DNA from: Propionibacteriaceae bacterium UBA5174
GTDB taxonomy: Bacteria > Actinomycetota > Actinomycetes > Propionibacteriales > Propionibacteriaceae
Direction of reading: 5' to 3'
DNA: 8,735 bases
Assembly: GCA_002413345.1 (NCBI GenBank)
Contig: DHWU01000070.1
Coordinates: forward strand, 41,561 to 50,295
A program made the position numbers and the translations under genes. Numbering within the stretch: position 1 is the first letter of the stretch; each line of letters opens with the position of its first letter. This document shows, one piece after another, positions 1-5,752 of the stretch. The notes under the pieces were generated by a model, which made no database searches, was not told where the DNA came from, and saw only the letters and a program-made list of their open reading frames with translations.

Positions 1-219
1 CCGGTGACCACGCTGTTGATGGGCGACGGCGAGGGCCAGATTCCGCTGCCCGAGTTGGCTGCCAAGATCAAGAAACTGCCGAAGAAGCTGTCGGCAGCTC
101 AAATCGGCGATGTTAAGGCGCGGCTTCGGGCGCTGGACGCGGTCCGCCCCAAGGCGCCGATTCCGCGTGGCCCAATGCCCAATATGAAGGGCGCTAACCG
201 CGCCATGCGCGGGCGTTGA
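1..219 (+). CDS. C-terminal end of an unidentified basic protein (5' truncated)
   Basis: The frame is open to the left edge of the window (first codon CCG) and stops at TGA 217-219, so this is most likely the last 72 or so codons of a longer gene. A GTG at position 4 could be a start, but there is no room to see a ribosome binding site. The visible part is hydrophilic. A lysine-rich helical-looking stretch (AAKIKKLPKKLSAAQ) is followed by a proline/arginine tail (PKAPIPRGPMPN, then GANRAMRGR at the end). Basic, proline-containing tails like this are common on nucleic-acid-associated proteins, but I do not recognise the family and assign no function. The ABC-F gene begins 13 nt after the stop on the same strand, so the two are probably co-transcribed. 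Confidence 0.6.
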   Translation, partial: PVTTLLMGDGEGQIPLPELAAKIKKLPKKLSAAQIGDVKARLRALDAVRPKAPIPRGPMPNMKGANRAMRGR

Positions 220-232
220 GCCAGCGATTAGC

Positions 233-2026
233 TTGGTCAACATCGTCAATGCCGAACGACTCTCGCTCGCCTTCGGCACCCGAACCCTGCTGGACGAGGT
301 TAGCCTCGGCCTGAGCAGCGGCGACGTCGTCGGCGTCGTGGGCCGCAACGGCGACGGCAAGACCACCCTGCTCAGACTCCTGGTGGGTGTGGCCGAGCCG
401 GATTCCGGGCAGATCGTTCGAAATTCGACCGCCTCAATCGGATATCTGGGCCAAGACGAAGACTTTGCCGCGGGCGCGACCGTCCGCGATGCGGTGATCG
501 GCGGCCAGGCCGACCATGTCTGGGCCGCCGATTCGGCCAGCCGATCCGTTGTGCAGCACCTGCTGACCACCATCGAGTTGGACCGTCGCGTGGCAGAGCT
601 GTCTGGTGGCGAACGGCGCCGGGTGGGTTTGGCTACCGTCCTGCTGGCTGATCACGATCTGCTGGTATTGGACGAACCCACCAACCATCTCGATGTCGAG
701 GCAATCGCCTGGTTGGCCGAACACCTTCAAGCCAGACAGGCAGCTGGCACCGCGATGCTGGTAGTCAGCCACGATCGCTGGTTCCTTGACGCAGTCTGCA
801 ACCGGGTCTGGGAAGTGCATGACGCTGCGGTCGATTCCTACGAGGGCGGCTACGCCGCCTATGTGCTGGCTCGGGCCGAACGGGTGCGCCAGGCCGCAGC
901 GAATGAGGCCCGCCGACAGAATCTGCTGCGCAAAGAACTCGCCTGGCTGCGCCGCGGCCCACCGGCTCGAACTTCCAAGCCTCAGTTTCGAATCGATGCA
1001 GCCAATGTGCTGATCGAAGACGAACCGGCGCCGCGGGACACCATCAAGCTGCGCGAGTTTGCCACCTCTCGGCTTGGTAAAGATGTCTTTGACCTGCATC
1101 AAGTGACCCAGAGAATTGGTGAACGCACTCTGTTCGACCACCTGGATTGGTCGATCGGCCCCGGAGATCGGATCGGCTTGGTCGGAATCAACGGCGCCGG
1201 TAAGACCACCTTGTTGAGGCTGCTAGCGGGCGAGGTTCAACCGCAGTCCGGCAAGCTGAAACAGGGCCGCACGCTGCAGCTGGGGCATCTGTCCCAGTCG
1301 GTGGTCTCTACCGAACCAAATGCCGAGCCACTTGATGAGTCCGAACGAGTGTTGGAGTCGGTGCAAAGACTGCAGCGACACGTGAAACTAGCGACCGGGG
1401 TGGAGTCCTCGGCGTCCAGCCTGTTGGAGGAATTCGGTTTCCGAGGCGAACGCCTAGTGACCCGAATCGCAGAGTTGTCAGGCGGGGAGCGCCGGCGGCT
1501 GCAGTTTCTGCGGCTGCTGCTGACCGAGCCAAATGTGCTGCTGCTCGATGAACCCACCAACGATCTAGATATCGACACCTTGACTGTGATCGAGGATTAC
1601 CTAGACACCTGGCCAGGCACGCTAATCGTGGTCTCCCACGATCGCTGGTTCCTCGAACGTACCTGCGATGTGGTCTATGCCCTACTGGGTGACGGCAGTT
1701 GCGTGCTGCTGCCTGGCGGGGTTGAGGAGTTCCTGCTGAGGCGCCAGCAGCAAACCTCTGCCAACAAGCCTGCGTCCGCCCCCTCGACGCCAAAGACCAC
1801 CGACGCTGGCGCCGAGCGTCAGGCACGAAAAGACTTGGCTCGGGTCGAAGGTCAGCTGGCCAAGACTGCGACCCTGATCACGAAGCTGCACGATCAACTT
1901 GCCGAGCAAGCCAGCGACTACGCCAAGCTGGTCACTCTCGGCGAAGAGCTCGCCCTAGCTGAGGCTCGCCAAGCCGAGTTGGAATCACTGTGGCTCGATC
2001 TGGCCGAAAAGGTCGAGTCAAACTGA
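233..2026 (+). CDS. ABC-F family ATPase, Uup-like (duplicated ABC, no membrane domain)
   Basis: This is a 597-residue soluble protein with two ABC ATPase domains in one chain. Domain 1 has Walker A GRNGDGKT (37-44), signature LSGGE (123-127), Walker B running into LDEPTNHLD (146-154) and an H-switch SHDRWF (179-184). Domain 2 has Walker A GINGAGKT (318-325), LSGGE (415-419), LDEPTNDLD (438-446) and SHDRWF (468-473). The charged interdomain linker (about 205-270) contains KELAWLRRGPPARTSKP, typical of the Uup-like branch. Residues about 525-597 look like the coiled-coil C-terminal domain of Uup. ABC-F proteins act on the ribosome or in rRNA-related processes, not as transporters; some give antibiotic resistance, but nothing here shows that. 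The start is TTG at 233: it gives the N-terminus MVNIVNAERLSLAFG, which matches the family, and no ATG or GTG lies nearby upstream in frame. No strong Shine-Dalgarno is visible, so translation may be coupled to the preceding gene. Confidence 0.95.
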   Translation: MVNIVNAERLSLAFGTRTLLDEVSLGLSSGDVVGVVGRNGDGKTTLLRLLVGVAEPDSGQIVRNSTASIGYLGQDEDFAAGATVRDAVIGGQADHVWAADSASRSVVQHLLTTIELDRRVAELSGGERRRVGLATVLLADHDLLVLDEPTNHLDVEAIAWLAEHLQARQAAGTAMLVVSHDRWFLDAVCNRVWEVHDAAVDSYEGGYAAYVLARAERVRQAAANEARRQNLLRKELAWLRRGPPARTSKPQFRIDAANVLIEDEPAPRDTIKLREFATSRLGKDVFDLHQVTQRIGERTLFDHLDWSIGPGDRIGLVGINGAGKTTLLRLLAGEVQPQSGKLKQGRTLQLGHLSQSVVSTEPNAEPLDESERVLESVQRLQRHVKLATGVESSASSLLEEFGFRGERLVTRIAELSGGERRRLQFLRLLLTEPNVLLLDEPTNDLDIDTLTVIEDYLDTWPGTLIVVSHDRWFLERTCDVVYALLGDGSCVLLPGGVEEFLLRRQQQTSANKPASAPSTPKTTDAGAERQARKDLARVEGQLAKTATLITKLHDQLAEQASDYAKLVTLGEELALAEARQAELESLWLDLAEKVESN

Positions 2027-2191
2027 GCTGGGCCTAGTCCGGCACTTCCTACAGACCTCTGCAGCCTCTGCCAGCGTCCGGCCATGGCCTTGGGCGACGG
2101 CACCTGCGCTGGGCTGCAACGCTTTTACGCCGCAACCGGCAAAGAAACGCTGAATCAGGCGTTGGCCCTGGTCCAGCGCTGCCCGATACGG
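2027..2191. other. Convergent intergenic region with a weak candidate stem
   Basis: This gap separates the stop of the plus-strand ABC-F gene from the stop of the minus-strand DUF3073 gene, so a bidirectional terminator would be expected. The best structure I can find is CCAGCG (2071-2076) pairing with CGCTGG (2107-2112). It encloses the 10-bp palindrome GGCCATGGCC (2080-2089). There is no T-tract on either side. GTCCGGC also occurs twice as a direct repeat (2037-2043 and 2076-2082). None of this is convincing as an intrinsic terminator. I see no gene in the gap. Confidence 0.2.
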
Positions 2192-2419
2192 TCAGCTGAT
2201 CCGGCGATAACCGCCGGGACTCCCATCATCACCGGAGTAACGACTGGCGAGGTCGCCATATTGGTCATCTTCGACCTCCTCCAGTACCTCTTCGGGCTCC
2301 ACCTCATCGGGTTCGCCACGGAGTTCCTTCTCCAACGACGAAAAGTCGGTTGAATAGGAACGGTACTTAAGATCGCGAGCAACCTTGGTCTGCTTCGCTT
2401 TAGCACGGCCGCGTCCCAT
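2192..2419 (-). CDS. Small DUF3073-type protein downstream of purM
   Basis: A 75-residue protein whose N-terminus (MGRGRAKAKQTKVARDLKYR) matches what I know of the actinobacterial DUF3073 family, which is commonly found just after purM. Charge is strongly polarised: residues 1-20 are basic, while about 30-56 are rich in Glu and Asp (EPDEVEPEEVLEEVEDD). It has no signal peptide or membrane segment. Its function is not established in the literature known to me. The ATG at 2419 is the only reasonable start because the family motif begins there. A purine-rich GAGGGGG lies 12 nt upstream (2432-2438), a rather long spacing for a Shine-Dalgarno. The gene starts about 110 nt after the purM stop on the same strand, so it may be read from the pur transcript, from its own promoter, or both. 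The opposite-strand frame over this region is a shadow. Confidence 0.85.
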   Translation of the reverse strand: MGRGRAKAKQTKVARDLKYRSYSTDFSSLEKELRGEPDEVEPEEVLEEVEDDQYGDLASRYSGDDGSPGGYRRIS

Positions 2420-2488
2420 AGGTCGGGTCAGCCCCCTCGCTCTTCACGCGGTCCAGCCGCATCAATGATCAAGTTTCGTCGTGAGCCA

Positions 2489-2516
2489 AGGGTACCTAAT
2501 CCCGGCCACTTCGCAA
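2489..2516 (-). promoter_or_regulatory. Weak candidate promoter for the DUF3073 gene
   Basis: On the minus strand, TTGCGA (2516-2511) and TACCCT (2494-2489) are separated by 16 nt. They resemble a -35 and a TANNNT -10 element. They lie between the purM stop and the DUF3073 start and would give a leader of roughly 65 nt. The match is modest and could be chance. Confidence 0.2.
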
Positions 2517-2528
2517 AGACAGAACCGC

Positions 2529-3590
2529 TCAGCGGGTCGGGTGGCTTCCTCGCAAAGTCACCGTCGAGGCCGCCCCGGGAGCCGCATTCGCCTGGCCCGC
2601 GATCCAGGATTCAATACCAGCCGCACTGAGTACCTGCTGCGCCGCAGCCACGGAGGCCTGTGGCAGCGCCATGACCATGCCCACACCTTGGTTCAGGGTC
2701 GCCTCTATATCGGCGTCACAGATGCCACCTAGGCGCTGCACAACCTCGAATACCGCTGGCGGAGTCCAAGTGGCCCGATCAATATCCACTGCGATGCCAT
2801 CAGGGATCACGCGCACCAGGTTGTTGGCCAAACCACCGCCGGTGATGTGGCTGATGGCATGCACCTCAGTTGCGCGAATCGCAGCCAGCAGATCACTGGC
2901 GTACACCCGAGTTGGAGTAAGTAGTTCCTCGCCCAAGGTGCGCCCAAATTCGGGCACTTCCCGCTCCAGCTGCCAGCCAGAGTTCGCGATCACCTTTCGC
3001 ACCAACGAGTAACCGTTGGCATGCAGACCCGACGAAGCCAAGGCGAGCATCACATCGCCAGCCACCACCCGGTCGGGCCCAAGGATCAGGTCCTTCTCGA
3101 CGATTCCAGTGGTCGCACCGGCCACATCGAACTCTTCGGGACCGAGCAATCCGGGATGTTCAGCGGTCTCCCCGCCAAGCAACGATGCCCCGGCCGCGGT
3201 GCACGCAGCAGCAATTCCGCTCACGATTGCTGCGATCCGTTCGGGGTACACCTTGCCGCAGGCAATGTAATCGGTAACGAATAGCGGCTCGGCTCCGGTG
3301 ACTACCAGGTCGTCGACCAGCATGCCGATCAGATCCCAGCCGATGGTGTCGTACACACCCATGGCCTGAGCAATGGCCACCTTGGTACCAACGCCGTCGG
3401 TGGACGTCGCTAATACCGGGTGGCGGTAAGTGGCCAGAGCTGAGGCATCAAAGAAGCCAGCGAAACCGCCCAGGCCCCCCAAGACTTCAGGACGGTGGCT
3501 GCGCGCGACTGCGTCCTTCATTAGCTCGACAGCCCGATCACCAGCCTCGATGTCCACCCCCGCGGCGGCATAGGCACTCTGCTCAGTCAC
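2529..3590 (-). CDS. purM: Phosphoribosylformylglycinamidine cyclo-ligase (AIR synthetase)
   Basis: PurM closes FGAM to 5-aminoimidazole ribonucleotide using ATP, step 5 of de novo purine synthesis, in the cytoplasm. The 353-residue length is normal for the family. Recognisable motifs in order are YAAAGVDIEAGDRAV (7-21), STDGVGTK (63-70), DDLVVTGAEPLFVTDYIACGK (93-113), LLGGETAEHPG (137-147), GLHANGYSLVR (188-198), SHITGGGLANNLVRV (247-261) and NQGVGMV (300-306). The start chosen is GTG at 3590. It gives the usual short N-terminus before YAAAGVDI and has GGAGGG five nt upstream. A longer in-frame version from 3653 would add 21 residues lying inside purF that do not resemble the family. The gene overlaps the end of purF by 8 nt (GTGACTGA), which indicates translational coupling. 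Confidence 0.97.
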   Translation of the reverse strand: MTEQSAYAAAGVDIEAGDRAVELMKDAVARSHRPEVLGGLGGFAGFFDASALATYRHPVLATSTDGVGTKVAIAQAMGVYDTIGWDLIGMLVDDLVVTGAEPLFVTDYIACGKVYPERIAAIVSGIAAACTAAGASLLGGETAEHPGLLGPEEFDVAGATTGIVEKDLILGPDRVVAGDVMLALASSGLHANGYSLVRKVIANSGWQLEREVPEFGRTLGEELLTPTRVYASDLLAAIRATEVHAISHITGGGLANNLVRVIPDGIAVDIDRATWTPPAVFEVVQRLGGICDADIEATLNQGVGMVMALPQASVAAAQQVLSAAGIESWIAGQANAAPGAASTVTLRGSHPTR

Positions 3591-5040
3591 GTTCGCCCTC
3601 CAAACCCATTTCGACGGCACGATCAGCAGGGATCGGCACCGGATAGTTTCCATCGAAACATGCCCGACAGAGCTTCTTCATCGGCCGCCCAACCGAAGCC
3701 ACCAAGCCCTCCAGGCTGATGTAGGCAAGTGAATCGGCACCGATCGAGCGGCAGATCTCTTCTTCGCTCAATCCCGGCGCGATCAGTTCAGCCCGAGTGG
3801 CGAAGTCGATCCCGAAGAAACACGGCCATTGCACTGGCGGCGAAGCGATTCGCACGTGCACCTCGGCGGCTCCAGCTTCACGCAACATCTTCACCAGCGC
3901 GCGTTGAGTGTTGCCCCGCACGATTGAATCGTCGACCACGACTAGCCGCTTGCCCGCGATTACGTCCCGAATCGGGTTCAGTTTCAGACGAATACCGAGT
4001 TGGCGAATGGTCTGTGATGGCTGAATGAAGGTACGGCCCACATATGAGTTCTTCACCAGCCCCAGCCCAAACGGAATCCCAGAGGCCTCGGCATAGCCAA
4101 TCGCCGAAGGCGTACCAGACTCTGGAGTGGGGATGACTAGGTCTGCGTCCACCGAAGCTTCCATGGCCAGCGTGCGACCAATCTCAACTCTGGCGGTGTG
4201 CACCCGCCGCCCAGCAATCACCGTGTCTGGGCGAGCTAGGTAGACATACTCGAAAAGGCATCCCTTGGGGTCAGCCTCGGCGAAGCGGACGCTGCTCAAT
4301 CCAGAGGCGTCCACCGAGATCAACTCGCCAGGCTCGACTTCACGGATAAAGGTGGCACCAACAATGTCCAACGCAGCGGTTTCACTCGCCACCACCCAGC
4401 CATTTTCCAGTCGGCCAAGCACTAGTGGATGAATGCCTTGTGGATCCCGTGCTGCAAAAAGCGTTTCTTCGTTGTTGAACACCAAGCAGAAGGCGCCCTT
4501 GAGTCTGGGCAGCACCTCCATTGCCCCTTCGCGAAGACCATTTGCACCATGGACGGTGAGCAAGGCCGTTACCAGTGCGGTATCGGAAGTGGAGTCCATT
4601 CGGTACTTGCGCGGAACTTCGGGAGCTTCCTCGGCAGTGGACAGCCACTCCTGCAACTCATCAGTGTTGGTGAGGTTTCCGTTGTGCGCGAGCGCGATCC
4701 CGTAGTCAGGGGTGCCCCGAAATGTTGGTTGGGCGTTGCTCCAAGTGCTGGCTCCAGTAGTGGAGTAGCGGCAATGTCCAACAGCTAGATGCCCAGTTAG
4801 AGAGTTCAGCGTTGGTTCGTCGAAAACCTGCGAGACCAAGCCCATGTCTTTGAAGACCATGATCCGCTCGCCATTGCTAACCGCAATGCCAGCCGACTCT
4901 TGGCCTCGGTGTTGGATGGCATACAGGCCGTAGTAAGTGAGTTTTGCGACTTCTTCACCTGGCGCCCACACGCCGAACACGCCACACGCGTCGCGTGGAC
5001 CAGGGTCGTCGAGATAAGAGTCGTCACCCGGGCTCAGCAC
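3583..5040 (-). CDS. purF: Amidophosphoribosyltransferase (glutamine PRPP amidotransferase)
   Basis: PurF makes 5-phosphoribosylamine from PRPP and glutamine, the committed first step of purine synthesis, and is usually feedback-inhibited by purine nucleotides. The 485-residue protein has an N-terminal class II glutaminase domain. The catalytic Cys is C19 (DACGVFGVWAPGEE), which implies removal of an 18-residue propeptide. Further glutaminase motifs are GHCRYSTTG (88-96) and HNGNL (119-123). The C-terminal phosphoribosyltransferase domain carries the PRPP loop VVVDDSIVRGNTQ (367-379). Four cysteines, C261, C407, C458 and C461 (the last two in LCRACFDG), fall where the Bacillus subtilis-type enzyme ligates a 4Fe-4S cluster, so this is the iron-sulfur, propeptide-processed form. 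The start is GTG 5040: an in-frame TAG lies a few codons upstream, and no other ATG or GTG precedes C19. It has no Shine-Dalgarno, which fits a leaderless start. Confidence 0.97.
   Translation of the reverse strand: MLSPGDDSYLDDPGPRDACGVFGVWAPGEEVAKLTYYGLYAIQHRGQESAGIAVSNGERIMVFKDMGLVSQVFDEPTLNSLTGHLAVGHCRYSTTGASTWSNAQPTFRGTPDYGIALAHNGNLTNTDELQEWLSTAEEAPEVPRKYRMDSTSDTALVTALLTVHGANGLREGAMEVLPRLKGAFCLVFNNEETLFAARDPQGIHPLVLGRLENGWVVASETAALDIVGATFIREVEPGELISVDASGLSSVRFAEADPKGCLFEYVYLARPDTVIAGRRVHTARVEIGRTLAMEASVDADLVIPTPESGTPSAIGYAEASGIPFGLGLVKNSYVGRTFIQPSQTIRQLGIRLKLNPIRDVIAGKRLVVVDDSIVRGNTQRALVKMLREAGAAEVHVRIASPPVQWPCFFGIDFATRAELIAPGLSEEEICRSIGADSLAYISLEGLVASVGRPMKKLCRACFDGNYPVPIPADRAVEMGLEGERD
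3596..3601 (-). promoter_or_regulatory. Shine-Dalgarno of purM, inside the 3' end of purF
   Basis: GGAGGG on the minus strand lies 5 nt before the GTG at 3590, within the last codons of purF. It decides the purM start against the longer frame beginning at 3653 and supports coupled translation of the two enzymes. Confidence 0.85.
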
Positions 5041-5046
5041 GCCATA

Positions 5047-5052
5047 ACTCTA
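5047..5052 (-). promoter_or_regulatory. Candidate -10 element giving a leaderless purF transcript
   Basis: On the minus strand TAGAGT occupies exactly -12 to -7 from the purF GTG, so transcription would begin at or next to the start codon. No Shine-Dalgarno lies upstream of the GTG. The -35 region is not well matched: TTGGTC sits 21 nt upstream of the hexamer and TTGACC about 27 nt. The short 55-nt gap to the upstream gene holds nothing else. Confidence 0.4.
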
Positions 5053-5095
5053 CCGGCGTACTGGCCCGGGTGCGACCAAGGTCAATTCCTTAGGC

Positions 5096-5641
5096 TCACT
5101 TCACCATGCGAATGTTGATCGGGTAGCGGTAGGCCTCGCCGCGGCTGGCAGCCATGGCACCCATGATCGCGAAGACCAAGCCCATGATCCACACCACGGG
5201 GTAGAGGATGAAACCGATGACAACGACCATCAACACCCAGCTCACGATGTAGCCAATGAGCAGAGTGATCTGAAAGTTCAGCGCCTCCACCGCATTCGCC
5301 CGGACGAACTGGTCCTGCTCACCCTTGGTCAGCATGATGATTAGCGGCCCGAGGAAGCCAATCAGGATGCCGAGCCAGTGAGCCATCGACGCCGAACTGG
5401 TATCACCGGGGGCGCCGTAGGGCTGTGCCGGAGCTCCGTAAGGAGCCGCTCCATAACCAGCCGGAGCGGCGTAGGGATCAGCGGCCGGGGCCGCGTAGGG
5501 ATCCGCAACCGGAGCCGCGTAGGGATCAGCAACCGGGGCTGCATAGGGATCCGCTGCAATCGGCTCAGCCGGCACGGAGCTTGTCGGATAGTCGGCATTA
5601 GTGCCGGGTACAGGGTTTTCCGGATTCTGGTATTCGGACAT
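5096..5641 (-). CDS. DUF4870-type small membrane protein with octapeptide repeats
   Basis: A 181-residue protein in two parts. Residues 1-85 are a low-complexity Pro/Ala/Tyr tail with four tandem octapeptides ADPYAAP[VA] (30-61), followed by GYGAAPYGAPAQPYGAPG. Residues 86-181 hold three hydrophobic segments (about 88-104, 124-145 and 146-166). The conserved AVEALNFQITLLIGY block and the preceding charged loop (KGEQDQFVRAN) are typical of DUF4870/Tic20-like membrane proteins. The Pro/Tyr-rich tail is probably cytoplasmic and disordered, as in many actinobacterial membrane proteins; its function is not known. The start is ATG 5641. There is no Shine-Dalgarno at normal spacing, but a TANNNT hexamer sits at -12 to -7. 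The gene lies 55 nt upstream of purF on the same strand, so readthrough into purF is possible, though I see no functional link to purine synthesis. Confidence 0.88.
   Translation of the reverse strand: MSEYQNPENPVPGTNADYPTSSVPAEPIAADPYAAPVADPYAAPVADPYAAPAADPYAAPAGYGAAPYGAPAQPYGAPGDTSSASMAHWLGILIGFLGPLIIMLTKGEQDQFVRANAVEALNFQITLLIGYIVSWVLMVVVIGFILYPVVWIMGLVFAIMGAMAASRGEAYRYPINIRMVK
5459..5554 (-). repeat. Four tandem 24-bp units encoding ADPYAAP[VA]
   Basis: Four in-frame 24-bp repeats encode residues 30-61 of the DUF4870-type protein. The first two peptides end in V and the last two in A. The units share a GCGGATCCCTA/GCTGATCCCTA-type core on the coding strand with only scattered synonymous differences. 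The number of units could vary between strains by slippage or recombination without shifting the frame. Confidence 0.9.
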
Positions 5642-5647
5642 GCGCTA

Positions 5648-5653
5648 ACAGTA
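5648..5653 (-). promoter_or_regulatory. Candidate -10 element giving a leaderless DUF4870 transcript
   Basis: On the minus strand TACTGT lies at exactly -12 to -7 from the ATG at 5641, the geometry of actinobacterial leaderless promoters. No good -35 hexamer is visible 16-19 nt upstream. The nearest purine-rich run (GGAGTT) is about 18 nt from the ATG, too far to serve as a Shine-Dalgarno. Confidence 0.4.
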
Positions 5654-5705
5654 GTGACCAACTCCGTGTTGTCGCTACCCGACATTTGCCTCCACGCCCA
5701 GTATT

Positions 5706-5739
5706 TTGTTGGGTCACCGGCGCGCCGGTGACCCAACAA
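5706..5739 (-). terminator. Perfect 34-bp palindrome, probable terminator of the repeat-protein gene
   Basis: The stretch is a perfect inverted repeat centred between 5722 and 5723: half-site TTGTTGGGTCACCGGCG and its exact complement. As RNA it would form a 15-bp stem with a 4-nt CGCG loop. It begins 13 nt after the TAG of the large minus-strand gene, the usual place for a terminator. No U-tract follows (the next minus-strand bases are AAAATACTGG), so it would be a stem-only terminator as often proposed for actinobacteria. It also lies 53 or more bp upstream of the putative DUF4870 promoter and could instead be an operator. Confidence 0.65.
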
Positions 5740-5752
5740 GCCCATCCTTGGC

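Noticed and set aside
434..1141. A 235-residue open frame on the minus strand inside the ABC-F gene
   Set aside because: The plus strand here encodes canonical Walker A, signature and Walker B motifs. The antisense frame has no recognisable domain and is a high-GC coding shadow.
2080..2089. GGCCATGGCC palindrome as a regulator site
   Set aside because: A 10-bp GC-rich palindrome is expected by chance at this base composition, and it lies between convergent gene ends, not in a promoter.
2084..2353. An 89-residue plus-strand frame between the ABC-F gene and purM
   Set aside because: It runs antisense to most of the DUF3073-type gene, whose N-terminal motif is recognisable, and it has no domain or ribosome binding site.
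3591..3653. Longer N-terminus for PurM starting at an ATG at 3653
   Set aside because: The extra 21 residues lie within purF and do not look like the family, while GTG 3590 has a strong Shine-Dalgarno and gives the standard N-terminus.
4986..5095. A purine riboswitch or long leader upstream of purF
   Set aside because: Only 55 nt separate purF from the preceding stop, and I see no paired structure of the right size. A leaderless start explains the region better.
5362..5745. A 127-residue minus-strand frame overlapping the DUF4870 gene and the palindrome
   Set aside because: It reads the 24-bp repeats in another frame, giving Arg/Pro/Leu-rich sequence, and runs through the terminator-like palindrome. 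The frame used for the DUF4870 call has the family motif.
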